DNA from: an uncultured Acetatifactor sp.
GTDB taxonomy: Bacteria; Bacillota; Clostridia; Lachnospirales; Lachnospiraceae
NCBI GenBank assembly: GCA_947625675.1
Contig: CANQPH010000001.1
Coordinates: forward strand, 37,298-101,297
DNA: 64,000 nucleotides
Direction of reading: 5' to 3'
The position numbers and the translations under genes are program-made. Position 1 is the first letter of the stretch, and each line of letters starts with the position of its first letter. Below are positions 33,137 through 42,709 of the stretch, piece after piece. The notes under the pieces were generated by a model. The model did not search any database. It was not told the origin of the DNA and was given only the letters and a program-made list of their open reading frames with translations.

Positions 33137-34234
33137 CTATTTCTTATCATAAATGGTGTAGCCCCGGGCGGTGAGGATGGAGCGGGCCTTGCGGATATCC
33201 GCTTCCTCGTAGAACTCGATGCGCAGCACCCCGTCCTCCATCTCCCGGTTGTGGGCGATGCCGATGTTCTTGATGCTGATCTGGCTCAGGGCCAGGATGG
33301 TGGCGATGGCGGCCAGGGCGCCGGGTTCATCCGCAATGTCCACGTTCAGGGAATAGACGATCTTGATGGGGCCGCTGGAAGCGTTGAGGAAGGAATCCCG
33401 GTAAATCCTGGCGCCGTCAAACAGCTGATATAATTCTTCGCCTTCCCTGCCCGCCAGCTCATCCCGGATGCGGGAGAGGGAGTCGATGTAACTCGTCAGC
33501 AGGGACAGGATGTTGTCCGTGTTGGTCAGGCAGATCTGCTGCCACATGGCGGCGGAAGAGGAGGCGATCCGGGTGATGTCCTTGAAGCCTCCTGCGGCGA
33601 TCATCTTCATGATGCCGTCCGGGGAATCCGAGTCCCGCACCAGGTTCACCAGGGAAGCGGCGATGACGTGGGGCAGGTGGCTGACGGCGGCGGTCACATA
33701 GTCGTGCTGCCCGTAATCCAGGATCAGGGGAATGGCCCCGATTCCGGCCACCAGCTCCCGGTAAGCCTCTACTTTTGCTTGGGGAACGGCCTTGGTGGGG
33801 GTCAGGATATAATAAGCGTTCTGCAAAAGCAAAGCCTTGGAGTTCACGTATCCCACCCGTTCGCTGCCGGCCATGGGATGGCCGCCGATGAACTGTCCCT
33901 CCAGGCCGGCTTCCAGGATGTGCCTGTGAATGTCGGTTTTGACGCTGCCCACGTCGGTGAGAAGGCAGTCCGGAGAAAGGACGGCCTTCACCGCCTCCAG
34001 GTTGGCGTCATTTTTTTGGACGGGGGCGCAGAGGAAAATATAGTCGCAGGGAGAGAAGGAGGCGTCGATCCGGTCTGTGACCTGGTCGGCGATTCCCTCT
34101 GAAAAAGCGGCGTGCAGAGTGTCCCGATTGATATCATAGGCGATGATGCGGGTGTCGGGACGGTTTTCTTTGATGGCTTTGGCGATGGAACCTCCGATGA
34201 GACCCAGGCCGATAAATCCGCAGATGATTGACAT
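33137..34234 (-). CDS. tyrA: Prephenate dehydrogenase with ACT domain
   Basis: This 365-aa enzyme oxidises prephenate to 4-hydroxyphenylpyruvate in tyrosine synthesis. It has an N-terminal Rossmann motif (CGFIGLGLIGGSIAKAIKE), the catalytic region FIGGHPMAGSERVG, VSHLPHVIAASLV, and a C-terminal ACT domain (VDIADEPGALAAIATILAL) expected to bind tyrosine for feedback control. ATG 34234 follows GGAGGTG. It lies 3 nt after aroF, so the two form an operon. Confidence 0.95.
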   Translation of the reverse strand: MSIICGFIGLGLIGGSIAKAIKENRPDTRIIAYDINRDTLHAAFSEGIADQVTDRIDASFSPCDYIFLCAPVQKNDANLEAVKAVLSPDCLLTDVGSVKTDIHRHILEAGLEGQFIGGHPMAGSERVGYVNSKALLLQNAYYILTPTKAVPQAKVEAYRELVAGIGAIPLILDYGQHDYVTAAVSHLPHVIAASLVNLVRDSDSPDGIMKMIAAGGFKDITRIASSSAAMWQQICLTNTDNILSLLTSYIDSLSRIRDELAGREGEELYQLFDGARIYRDSFLNASSGPIKIVYSLNVDIADEPGALAAIATILALSQISIKNIGIAHNREMEDGVLRIEFYEEADIRKARSILTARGYTIYDKK

Positions 34235-34237
34235 AAG

Positions 34238-35383
34238 TTATTTCACCTCCGGATCTCTGATCGCGATATTTTCGGGCGGGACGCTTTCGGATACGGCATT
34301 TCCAAATGCGATATTTTCAGCCGCAGCATTTTGGAATGCTGCATTCTCGTCCGTGATATTTCCTGGTATGACGAAACTCCTGCCCACCAGCTCGCAGAAA
34401 GGCTTCAATTCCCTGGTCAGCTGCTCAAAATGCTGGAAGGTCAGGGACTGGGGGCCATCGGAGAGGGCGTGAGCGGGGTCGTTGTGCACCTCGATCATGA
34501 GCCCGTCCGCATCGCAGGCCACGGCGGCCTTGGCCATGGGAGGCACGTATTTGTAGGAACCGGTGGAGTGGGAGGGATCCACAATGATGGGCAGATGGGA
34601 CTTCTCCCGCATCACGGCCACGGCGCTTAAGTCCAGGGTGTTGCGGGTGGCGGTCTCATAGGTGCGGATGCCCCGCTCGCACAATATCACGTTGGGATTG
34701 CCTTCGGACATGATGTATTCCGCCGCATTCAGCCACTCGTCGATGGTGGCGCACAGACCTCTCTTCAACAGGACCGGCATGCCGGTGCGGCCCACCTCTT
34801 TTAACAGGATGAAGTTCTGCATGTTGCGGGCCCCGACCTGGAGGATGTCCACATATTTCACGGCGGCCTCCACGGCGGGAAGGCTCACTACCTCGCAGAT
34901 GGTGGCCAGGCCCGTTTCCTTTCCTGCGGTCTGCATATAGCGCAGGCCTTCTTCCTCCAGCCCCTGGAAAGAATAGGGGGAGGTCCGGGGTTTGTAGGCG
35001 CCGCCCCGCAGAACGGTGGCCCCTGCCGCTTTGACCGCCCTGGCGATGCACATCAGCTGTTCCTCCGATTCCACGGCGCAGGGACCGGCCATGATGGTCA
35101 GGCTGCCGGGCCCGATCGCAGTATTTCCGGCCTTGACGGTAGTGGGCTCCGGATGGAATTTCTTGTTGGAAAGTTTGTAGCTCTCCGTTACGGGCACGAT
35201 GCGGTCCACGTCCTTGTAGACCGCCAGGTTCTCCGTGGAAAGCTTTGATTTATCCCCTACCACGCCGATGATGGTCACCTCTTCTCCTCGGGAGAGGTGA
35301 GCGGACAGGCCCTTGGCCTCGATGGAGGCCACGACGGCGCTGATGCTGTCCTGGGCGGCGCAGGGCTTCATAATAATGATCAT
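34238..35383 (-). CDS. aroF: 3-deoxy-7-phosphoheptulonate synthase (DAHP synthase, type I-beta)
   Basis: This 381-aa enzyme condenses PEP and erythrose-4-phosphate at the head of the shikimate pathway. It has an N-terminal ferredoxin-like regulatory domain (about residues 1-90) and a barrel with TIMAGPCAVESEEQL, LRGGAYKPRTSPYSFQG, ILCERGIRTYETATRNTLD and IVDPSHSTGSYKYV. The start is ATG 35383 with AAAGGA upstream; the longer frame to 35503 runs into the promoter. The last 35 or so residues after VGRSFVIPG are a repetitive Ala-Glu-Asn tail (ENAAFQNAAAENIAFGNA) not usual in the family. Confidence 0.94.
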   Translation of the reverse strand: MIIIMKPCAAQDSISAVVASIEAKGLSAHLSRGEEVTIIGVVGDKSKLSTENLAVYKDVDRIVPVTESYKLSNKKFHPEPTTVKAGNTAIGPGSLTIMAGPCAVESEEQLMCIARAVKAAGATVLRGGAYKPRTSPYSFQGLEEEGLRYMQTAGKETGLATICEVVSLPAVEAAVKYVDILQVGARNMQNFILLKEVGRTGMPVLLKRGLCATIDEWLNAAEYIMSEGNPNVILCERGIRTYETATRNTLDLSAVAVMREKSHLPIIVDPSHSTGSYKYVPPMAKAAVACDADGLMIEVHNDPAHALSDGPQSLTFQHFEQLTRELKPFCELVGRSFVIPGNITDENAAFQNAAAENIAFGNAVSESVPPENIAIRDPEVK

Positions 35384-35508
35384 ATCCGTGAAAATCCTTT
35401 CTGTTTCCTTTCGTGTTCCCCGGACAGCCGGGCTGCTCCTTCCCATTTCGTTGGAACGTCCCTTTTTCGGTCGTTTTCGGGCGGCCGGGCTGCGCTTGGG
35501 CACCTTCC

Positions 35509-35537
35509 ACTATAACACTTCAACGTGCGAAAATCAA
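35509..35537 (-). promoter_or_regulatory. Promoter of the aroF-tyrA operon
   Basis: On the minus strand, TTGATT, a 17-nt spacer and TATAGT lie about 125 nt upstream of aroF. No T-box or tyrosine attenuator was identified in the leader. Confidence 0.65.
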
Positions 35538-35621
35538 CAGAAAAATGAAAAGTTGTGCAGAGAATTGCGCAGATTCTGGTTTGCGGCCGCTCCCGTAGGA
35601 TTTGCGGCCGCCTCATAGGTT

Positions 35622-36674
35622 TTACAGCCGCTCTCTGTACTCCGCCGGGGTCATTCCCGTGAATTTCCGGAAATGGTGGATGAAGTGGTTGACGCTTTCA
35701 TAGCCGATCTCATAGCTGATCTCGTAGATTTTCATGTCCGTTTTCAAAAGCATGTCCTGGGCGGCCTGAATGCGAATCCGGTGCAGGTACTGCAGGGGAG
35801 AGGTCTGAAAAAAGTGCCGGAACTCCCGGCAGATGCGGTATTTGTTGATCTGATATTTTTCCTCCAGGGTCTCCAGGGTATGTTTCCGGTAATATTGTTC
35901 GTTGAACTCCTTCTGGATCGCCAGAAGATAGGAGGGAGGCTTCCTGGGAGCGGGGGTGCCGCTCATGACCATGCCGGACAGCAGCCTGGTCAGCAAAAGA
36001 TGCTGGCAGACGTCGTCCATCTGTTCCGGTTCAAAGAGCAGGGAGAGTTCCGAATGAAGGCCCAGAGACAGGGGCACCGGCAGGCAGGGCTCCTTCTGGA
36101 ACAGTCGTTTGCGGAAATAGGAGATGCCGCCGCCGTCAAAATATAGGATCTGGTAGCTGGCGGGACCTGGAAGGGTGAGCTTCCGGGGCAGACCGCAGTC
36201 GAACAGCAGAAAGCTTCCCTTCTCCGCCGAGAATATCTCTTTCCCAACTGAAAAATTCTCTTTCCCAATTGGAGAGCTCTCTTTTCCAATTGGAGAGTTC
36301 TCTTGTCCAGCCGGAGAGCCTTCTTTTTCAGTCGGAAAGCTTTCTTTTCCGGCTGGAGAGCCCTCTTTGCCAACTGGAAAGCCTTTTTTTTCAGTCGGAG
36401 AGCTTCCCTTTCCCACTGTTTGTTCCGAAGGAACGAAGGAGGGAAAGGCCAGCTGCGGGCTGCCTTCTTTTGCGTAGAGAAGCCCCAATCCGGCGCAGGG
36501 AGAAGTGCGGATGACGAGAGGTTTGGATACGTCGCCCCTTTCCAGGGCGCTGGCAAAGAGCAGGGCCCTGGCGTCCTCTGTCTCCGGAGCTCGGGAAACC
36601 AGAGAGATCCCATCCCTTTCCAGGATGGAAAGCTCCGGATCATAAATTCGATCTGTGCTCTGAGGGGAAGGCAT
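35622..36674 (-). CDS. AraC family transcriptional regulator with in-frame heptad repeat
   Basis: This 350-aa regulator has a C-terminal double helix-turn-helix AraC domain (TLETLEEKYQINKYRICREF, then YEISYEIGYESVNHFIHHFR and GMTPAEY) and an N-terminal cupin-like sensor half. The sensor is interrupted at residues 86-155 by ten 7-residue repeats of the form ESFPTEK or EGSPAGK. ATG 36674 follows AAGGAGG. It is divergent from the epimerase-GH130 gene and is likely to control the mannan locus. Confidence 0.9.
   Translation of the reverse strand: MPSPQSTDRIYDPELSILERDGISLVSRAPETEDARALLFASALERGDVSKPLVIRTSPCAGLGLLYAKEGSPQLAFPSFVPSEQTVGKGSSPTEKKGFPVGKEGSPAGKESFPTEKEGSPAGQENSPIGKESSPIGKENFSVGKEIFSAEKGSFLLFDCGLPRKLTLPGPASYQILYFDGGGISYFRKRLFQKEPCLPVPLSLGLHSELSLLFEPEQMDDVCQHLLLTRLLSGMVMSGTPAPRKPPSYLLAIQKEFNEQYYRKHTLETLEEKYQINKYRICREFRHFFQTSPLQYLHRIRIQAAQDMLLKTDMKIYEISYEIGYESVNHFIHHFRKFTGMTPAEYRERL
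36211..36420 (-). repeat. 21-bp minisatellite (ten units) inside the AraC gene
   Basis: Ten head-to-tail 21-nt units with plus-strand consensus close to GAGCTCTCTTTTCCAATTGG fill 36211-36420. All keep the reading frame and code for Pro-x-Gly-Lys-Glu heptads. Copies 3 and 4 differ by few bases, others are more diverged. Confidence 0.9.
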
Positions 36675-36899
36675 ACCTTAATTATCCTCCTTATGCGCTG
36701 CCTAATAATTTAATTTAATTATAATTGCGGAGATGAAAAAAAGAAATCGTCAAAACATATGAAAAAAAAGAATTTCCTTGTGAAAAAGGATGAAAACGAA
36801 GGAAAATACAAGAAACGTACATAAAAATCAATAAATATTAATGACTTAATTAATAAAAATAGTAAAATTTAATTATAAATTAACATACGGAGAAATAAT
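36675..36899. promoter_or_regulatory. Divergent AT-rich control region, AraC gene versus epimerase-GH130 gene
   Basis: The 225-nt gap is strongly AT-rich, with TTAATTAA-type motifs and several possible -10 boxes (for example TAAAAT at 36863-36868). ACTTAATTAATAAAAATAG at 36844-36862 recurs with a 4-nt insertion upstream of the GH26 gene (48873-48895), which makes it a candidate operator. I cannot single out one promoter. Confidence 0.5.
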
Positions 36900-39311
36900 A
36901 TGTTAAGTGAAGAATTGGAAGAACATTTGAGAAAAAAGCTGCTTCCTTTTTGGAAGGCCTTGCGGGATGAAGAGTTCGGCGGCTATTATGGGCTGATGGA
37001 TTCGGGACTTCTGGTGGATCGGCAGGCGGAAAAAGGGTGCATTCTGAACAGCCGGATCCTGTGGTTTTTTTCCAATGCCCATATGTGCCTGGGAGAAAGG
37101 GAAGGCCTGAAGGAATATGCGGACTGTGCCTATCGGTTTCTGCGGGATCACTGCCTGGATCGGGAGACGGGCGGCGTTTTCTGGTCCATGGATTATAAGG
37201 GAAATCCTCTGGATACCACGAAGCATACATACAATCAGGCTTTTGCGGTGTACGCCCTTTCTTCTTATTATAGAGCCTTCGGAGAAGAAGAGGCTTTCCG
37301 GCTGGCGGCGGAGTTGGTGGAATTGATCGAGAGCCGATGCTTTGAACCCGGGGGATATCTGGAAGCCCAGGATCGTTTTTTCCATCCCGTGGACAACGAG
37401 AAGCTTTCCGAGAACGGCGTTATGGCCTGGCGGACCATGAACACGCTTCTGCACGTGTTGGAAGCGTATACGGAGTATCTTCTGGCCTGCCGGGAGAGGA
37501 ACGAACGGCTGGCGGCGGGAGCCGGGGACTGGGGAGCTGCGGGAGGAAGGGAGTTCGCAGACGGGAAGAAGGCGGCGGAGAAGCTGCGCTGGATCCTGAA
37601 TCTCGTGGCCACACGGGTCTATCATCCGGAAAAGCACCGTCAGGAGGTGTTTTTTGACAAGGAGATGAACAGTCTCCTGGATCTGCATTCCTATGGACAC
37701 GATATCGAAGCGGCCTGGCTGATGGACAGGAGTCTCAAGGTTCTAGGGGATCCGGAGCTTCGGGCGAGGCTGGCTCCCATGCTTCGGGATCTGGAGGAAG
37801 AAATTTTCCGCATCGCCTTTGACGGCCATTCCCTGGCCAACGAGTGCGACCGGGGCAGGGTGGACACCAGGAGGATCTGGTGGGTGCAGGCGGAAGGCGT
37901 GGTGGGATTTTACAATGCCTGGCAGGAAACCGGCGACAGGCGGTATCTGCAGGCGTCCGAGAGTCTTTGGGAATATATCCGAACCTTCCTGGTGGACAAC
38001 CGGGAAGGGGGAGAGTGGTTCTGGTACGTGACCGACGAAGGGGTGCCCGCCCTGGACAAACCGGTGGTGGAACCCTGGAAATGTCCCTACCACAACGGAC
38101 GGATGTGCATGGAGATCATAAGGAGGGAAAAAATGGAGCTTTGTCCGAAGTATTACGAAGAGCTGGAAAAGCAGGAAAAGCTGATCCGCAGAAAAAATGA
38201 GGTGGATCCTTCTTTTTACAATGGGATATTCAGCCGTTACAAATATCCGGTGCTGACCAGGGAGCATATTCCCTTGTTCTGGCGGTACGATTTGAACCCG
38301 GAGACCAATCCTCGCTTTATGGAGCGGCTGGGGGTCAATGCGGTCATGAATTCCGGCGCCATCTATCTGGACGGCCGGTTCTACCTGGTGGCCCGGGTGG
38401 AGGGAAATGACCGGAAGTCCTTCTTTGCGGTGGCGGAGAGCCCCAACGGAATCGACAATTTCCGGTTTTGGGACTATCCCGTGGTGCTCCCGGACACCTG
38501 CCCGGAGGAAACCAACGTCTACGACATGCGCCTGACCCTTCATGAGGACGGCTATATCTACGGGGTGTTCTGTTCCGAAAGCAAGGACACGTCTTCCTCG
38601 GATCTTTCGGCGGCGGTGGCGGCGGCCGGGATCGTGCGCACCAGGGATCTGAAGACCTGGGAGCGGCTGCCGAACCTGAAGACCCTGCGCTCGCCCCAAC
38701 AGAGGAACGTGGTGCTGCACCCGGAATTCGTGGATGGAAAATACGCCTTTTATACCAGGCCCATGGATGATTTCATCGAGACCGGCTCCGGCGGAGGCAT
38801 CGGTTTCGGCCTCTGCGAGGACATCACCCATGCGGTGATCGACGAGGAACGGATCACCAGCTGCCGCCGGTATCACACCATCACGGAATCCAAGAACGGG
38901 GCCGGGGCGGTGCCCATCAAGACGTCCCGGGGATGGATCCACATCGCTCACGGCGTCCGCAACACGGCGGCTGGACTGCGCTACGTGATCTATGCCTTTG
39001 CCACCTCCCTGGAGGATCCGGCGAAGGTGATCGCAGAGCCTTCCGGGCTCCTGATCGGGCCCAGGGAAGGGGAAAGAGTAGGGGACGTTTCCAACGTGGT
39101 GTTCACTAACGGGGCCGTGGCCCTGCCGGACGGACGGGTGTACATCTATTACGCCTCCAGCGACACCAGGATGCACGTGGCGGTCACGGATCTGGACCGG
39201 TTGGAGGATTATGTGTTCCATACGCCCCAGGATCCCCTGCGCAGCCCGGACTGCGTGAAGCAGAGATGCGCCTTGATTGAGAAGAACCTGGCATTTATAA
39301 ACCAACTGTGA
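36900..39311 (+). CDS. Fused mannobiose/cellobiose 2-epimerase and GH130 mannosylglucose phosphorylase
   Basis: This 803-aa two-domain cytoplasmic enzyme joins steps usually done by two proteins. Residues 1 to about 415 are an AGE-type (alpha/alpha)6 barrel with cellobiose 2-epimerase features ([56 protein letters not shown]). From about residue 435 it is a GH130 five-blade propeller ([20 protein letters not shown]) with catalytic Asp 542 in VYDMRLTL. The first domain would turn mannobiose into mannosyl-glucose and the second would phosphorolyse it to mannose-1-phosphate and glucose. Start ATG 36900 follows CGGAG. Confidence 0.88.
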   Translation: MLSEELEEHLRKKLLPFWKALRDEEFGGYYGLMDSGLLVDRQAEKGCILNSRILWFFSNAHMCLGEREGLKEYADCAYRFLRDHCLDRETGGVFWSMDYKGNPLDTTKHTYNQAFAVYALSSYYRAFGEEEAFRLAAELVELIESRCFEPGGYLEAQDRFFHPVDNEKLSENGVMAWRTMNTLLHVLEAYTEYLLACRERNERLAAGAGDWGAAGGREFADGKKAAEKLRWILNLVATRVYHPEKHRQEVFFDKEMNSLLDLHSYGHDIEAAWLMDRSLKVLGDPELRARLAPMLRDLEEEIFRIAFDGHSLANECDRGRVDTRRIWWVQAEGVVGFYNAWQETGDRRYLQASESLWEYIRTFLVDNREGGEWFWYVTDEGVPALDKPVVEPWKCPYHNGRMCMEIIRREKMELCPKYYEELEKQEKLIRRKNEVDPSFYNGIFSRYKYPVLTREHIPLFWRYDLNPETNPRFMERLGVNAVMNSGAIYLDGRFYLVARVEGNDRKSFFAVAESPNGIDNFRFWDYPVVLPDTCPEETNVYDMRLTLHEDGYIYGVFCSESKDTSSSDLSAAVAAAGIVRTRDLKTWERLPNLKTLRSPQQRNVVLHPEFVDGKYAFYTRPMDDFIETGSGGGIGFGLCEDITHAVIDEERITSCRRYHTITESKNGAGAVPIKTSRGWIHIAHGVRNTAAGLRYVIYAFATSLEDPAKVIAEPSGLLIGPREGERVGDVSNVVFTNGAVALPDGRVYIYYASSDTRMHVAVTDLDRLEDYVFHTPQDPLRSPDCVKQRCALIEKNLAFINQL

Positions 39312-39421
39312 ACCGGCGGGCTGCGGAGCAGCAAATGGCAAGCAGCAAACAGAAAAGAAGCAAAAAGACAAGCAGCGAAGCTAAAAACAGCAACACATCA
39401 AATAGAAAGAGAGGTATCGTC

Positions 39422-40444
39422 ATGACCAAGTACAAAATGATCGCACCCGCAGTGCCTAACGTGCCCTGGCAGGAGGGGCCGGAATCCTTTACCGGCGCTC
39501 CCGTCTGGCGTTATTCGGAAAATCCCATCATCGGAAGAAACCCTTTGAAAAACGTGGCCCGCATTTTCAACAGTGCGGTGATGCCTTATGGGGACGGCTT
39601 TATCGGCGTGTTCCGGGGAGAGCAGAACAACGGGATCCCTTACATTTACCTGGGAAGGAGCCAGGATGCCATTCACTGGAGCTTTGACGAGGAAAAAATT
39701 CCCTTCGTGGACGAGGAAGGAAAGCCCTTCATGCCGGTGTACGCTTATGATCCCCGGCTGGTGAAGGTGGAGGACACCTATTACATCATCTGGTGTCAGG
39801 ATTTCTACGGTGCGGCCATCGGCATGGCCAAGACCCAGGATTTCAAGACTTTTGTGAGGCTGGAGAATCCCTTCCTGCCCTTTAACCGTAATGCGGTGCT
39901 GTTCCCCCGGAAGATTCACGGCAATTTCTGCATGCTTAGCAGACCTTCCGACAGCGGCCATACGCCTTTTGGCGACGTGTTCCTGAGCGAAAGCCCGGAT
40001 CTTGTGTACTGGGGAAAGCACAGGCACGTGATGAGCAAGGGCTACGAATGGTGGGAATCCCTGAAGATCGGCGGAGGAGCAACCCCTATTGAAACGGATG
40101 AAGGATGGCTTCTGTTCTACCACGGAGTCAGCGGCACCTGTAACGGTTATGTGTACAGCATCGGCGGGGCCATTTTGGACATCGACAATCCTTCCATCGT
40201 GAAGTATCGCTGCGAGGACTTCCTGCTGACCCCTCAGGAGTGGTACGAGGAAAGAGGTTTCGTGCCCAACGTATGCTTCCCCTGCGCCACCATCCATGAC
40301 AGCGAAAGCGGCAGGATCGCCATCTATTACGGGGCGGCGGACAGCTATGTGGGCCTGGCTTTTACCAGATTGGACGACATTATGGATTATATCAAGGATC
40401 ACAGCAAGGTGAACGGTACGGATACGGAGATCGGGAGAAGGTAA
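39422..40444 (+). CDS. GH130 beta-1,4-mannooligosaccharide phosphorylase
   Basis: This 340-aa stand-alone GH130 has the five-blade propeller pattern PVWRYSENPIIGRNPLKNVA followed by FNSAVMPYGDGFIGVFRGE, the catalytic Asp in VYAYDPRLVKV, and the phosphate-binding region WWESLKIGGGATPIETDEGW. Single-domain enzymes of this type phosphorolyse mannooligosaccharides from the non-reducing end. ATG 39422 follows AGAGAGG. The frame is open upstream through a Lys-Ser-rich stretch that I exclude. It works with the fused enzyme just before it. Confidence 0.9.
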   Translation: MTKYKMIAPAVPNVPWQEGPESFTGAPVWRYSENPIIGRNPLKNVARIFNSAVMPYGDGFIGVFRGEQNNGIPYIYLGRSQDAIHWSFDEEKIPFVDEEGKPFMPVYAYDPRLVKVEDTYYIIWCQDFYGAAIGMAKTQDFKTFVRLENPFLPFNRNAVLFPRKIHGNFCMLSRPSDSGHTPFGDVFLSESPDLVYWGKHRHVMSKGYEWWESLKIGGGATPIETDEGWLLFYHGVSGTCNGYVYSIGGAILDIDNPSIVKYRCEDFLLTPQEWYEERGFVPNVCFPCATIHDSESGRIAIYYGAADSYVGLAFTRLDDIMDYIKDHSKVNGTDTEIGRR

Positions 40445-40446
40445 AA

Positions 40447-42636
40447 GTGGATAAATTGTCACAGTATGCCGGGGAGAAGGAACAGCGGATTTCTCCATTT
40501 GACGAACATTTGCAGTATGAGGGCAGAATCGATTTCGACAAGCCGGAGGGCCCCTTATGGAGTTATCCGGCCACCAGTGTGCGAATCCGGTTTCGGGGAA
40601 AGCGCCTGAAAATTCTGCTCACCAATTTTCGCGCCTATTGGAACAATTATTTGGGCTACGTGCTGGACGGCAGGGAATTCTGTGTACAGATCCCGGAACG
40701 GGGCGCCTCCTGCCTGACTCTTTGCGAGGAAGAAGAGGAGGCCGTCCATGATCTGCTGGTGTTCAAACGCCAGGATTCCTGCCACATCCTCCAGATCCAC
40801 GGGTTCCTGGGGGACGAGGGGCTTGTGCTTTTGCCCTGCGCTCCCCTTCCTGCCCGGTGCATCGAGGTCTACGGGGATTCCGTGTCCGCCGGAGAGGTGT
40901 CGGAGGCCGTGGATTATTGCGGGGAACCGGATCCGGAGCACAACGGGGAATTTTCCAACAGCTATCATTCCTATGCCTGGATCCTGGCCCGGAAGCTGAA
41001 CGCCAGGCTTCACGACATCGCCCAGGGGGGCATCGCCCTCATGGACGGGATCGGGTATTACATGGAGCCCGCACAGCAGGGCATGGAGAGCATTTTTGAC
41101 AAAATACAGTATCAGTCTCAGATCTTTCAGAGCGAGGACTATCGGGAAAAAGTGGGCGGCGGCCCCAAACAGTGGGATTTCTCCCGCTTCCGGCCCCAGC
41201 TGGTGATCGTGGCGGTGGGGCAGAACGACGCCCACCCCGAGGATTTCTGCGGGGAGGATTATGACGGGGAGAAGGCCAGGGAATGGCGCAGCCATTATGC
41301 CGCCTTCCTGCGCACCCTGCGGCGGATCCATCCCCAGGCCCATATTCTGTGCATGACCACCATCCTGGGGCATCATCCGGGCTGGGACAGGGCCATCGAG
41401 GAAGCCTGCAGCAGCCTGGGAGATCCCAGGATCCACCATTTCCTGTTCCGCCAAAACGGCTGCGGCACCAAAGGTCATATTCGCACGCCGGAGGCGGAGG
41501 GCATGGCGGAGGAACTGAAAAATTACCTGGACACCCTGGGAGAAGGGCTTTGGAGAGACCATGAGAGACTGGCCGAGGTCATGAGACGGGCCGGAATGGG
41601 AGAGAAGCTGAAGCTGGGCTTCCTGGGCGGCTCCATCACCCAGGGCAGCCTGGCCTCTTCTCCGGACACTTGCTATGCATCCCGGGTGTACCGCTGGTGG
41701 TGCGGGGCGTTCCCCGAGGCGGAGTTCACTTATCTGAACGCCGGGATCGGGGGAACCACTTCCCATTTCGGCGCAGCCAGGGTGGCCCAGGATCTGCTTT
41801 GCGAGAAACCGGACGTGGTGTTCGTGGAATTTTCCGTCAACGATGATGACGACGCCCATTTCCAGGAGACCTATGAGGGATTGGTGCGCAGGCTCTTAAG
41901 CTGCCCCTGGAAACCGGCGGTGGTATTGCTGCATAACCGTTTTTACGATGACGGGCACAGCGCCCAGAGGATCCATGATGTGGTGGGGGCTTACTACAGG
42001 GTTCCCGGCGTATACATGGGGGATGCCATCCTGCCCCGCATCGCTTCCGGGGAATTCGCCAGGGAGGAATTGACGCCGGACGGTCTCCATCCCAACGACA
42101 AGGGGCATGAACTGCTGGCGGAAGTGATCTGCGAGTATCTGGAGAAGGTTCGGGCCCTGGGGACGGAAGGGTCTGCGGTTTCCGGCTCAGAGGTTATGCC
42201 TTTGTCTGCTCCCATGACTCCGAACCGCTACGAGTATGCGGTTCGGCTGCGGAACCGGGAGCTGACGGTGAAGGAGAACCGGGGATTTCTGGCGGACGAG
42301 AAAAAACAAAAATCCATCACGGAGATCTTCCGGCACGGCTGGAGCGCTTCCGAAGAAGGGGCGGAGATCGCCTTCGAGGTGTGGGCCGCCTGCATTGCGG
42401 TGCAATATCGCAAGACCGTGACCAAACCTGCCCCGGTGGCTTTGGCGGTCCTGGACGGAAGGGAAGAGGAAGCCGTGATCCTGGACGGCAACTTTGACGA
42501 GGACTGGGGAGACTGCCTGTACCTGCAGACCCTCTGCGAAGAAGACGCCCCCAGAAACCACAGAGTCACCATCCGGATCGTCAGAGCGGAAGGTGCGGCG
42601 ACGCCTTTTTATCTGGTCTCCCTGCTTTTGGCCTAA
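40447..42636 (+). CDS. Double SGNH carbohydrate esterase (CE2-like fused to CE17-like)
   Basis: This 729-aa protein lacks a signal peptide and has two SGNH hydrolase modules. Module 1 (about 1-375) has a jelly-roll start and the nucleophile Ser 145 in YGDSVSAGE, Asn in AVGQNDAHPE and His near 344 in GTKGHIRTP, the CE2 layout. Module 2 (about 385-570) has Ser 396 in LGGSITQGS, Asn in FVEFSVNDDDDAH and Asp 545/His 548 in TPDGLHPNDKGH. A C-terminal beta-sandwich (600-729) resembles a CBM35. Together they would deacetylate mannooligosaccharides. The start is GTG 40447, 2 nt after GH130. Confidence 0.82.
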   Translation: MDKLSQYAGEKEQRISPFDEHLQYEGRIDFDKPEGPLWSYPATSVRIRFRGKRLKILLTNFRAYWNNYLGYVLDGREFCVQIPERGASCLTLCEEEEEAVHDLLVFKRQDSCHILQIHGFLGDEGLVLLPCAPLPARCIEVYGDSVSAGEVSEAVDYCGEPDPEHNGEFSNSYHSYAWILARKLNARLHDIAQGGIALMDGIGYYMEPAQQGMESIFDKIQYQSQIFQSEDYREKVGGGPKQWDFSRFRPQLVIVAVGQNDAHPEDFCGEDYDGEKAREWRSHYAAFLRTLRRIHPQAHILCMTTILGHHPGWDRAIEEACSSLGDPRIHHFLFRQNGCGTKGHIRTPEAEGMAEELKNYLDTLGEGLWRDHERLAEVMRRAGMGEKLKLGFLGGSITQGSLASSPDTCYASRVYRWWCGAFPEAEFTYLNAGIGGTTSHFGAARVAQDLLCEKPDVVFVEFSVNDDDDAHFQETYEGLVRRLLSCPWKPAVVLLHNRFYDDGHSAQRIHDVVGAYYRVPGVYMGDAILPRIASGEFAREELTPDGLHPNDKGHELLAEVICEYLEKVRALGTEGSAVSGSEVMPLSAPMTPNRYEYAVRLRNRELTVKENRGFLADEKKQKSITEIFRHGWSASEEGAEIAFEVWAACIAVQYRKTVTKPAPVALAVLDGREEEAVILDGNFDEDWGDCLYLQTLCEEDAPRNHRVTIRIVRAEGAATPFYLVSLLLA

Positions 42637-42643
42637 AACCCCT

Positions 42644-42672
42644 TTGACAAACCACTGCGGATAGTCTATACT
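42644..42672 (+). promoter_or_regulatory. Strong promoter of the LacI regulator gene
   Basis: TTGACA, a 17-nt spacer and TATACT match the housekeeping consensus closely. It lies right after the esterase stop and 37 nt before the regulator start. Confidence 0.8.
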
Positions 42673-42709
42673 TTTTTTCAGAAAGTTTTGGGAGAGCGGG
42701 TTGAAAATT

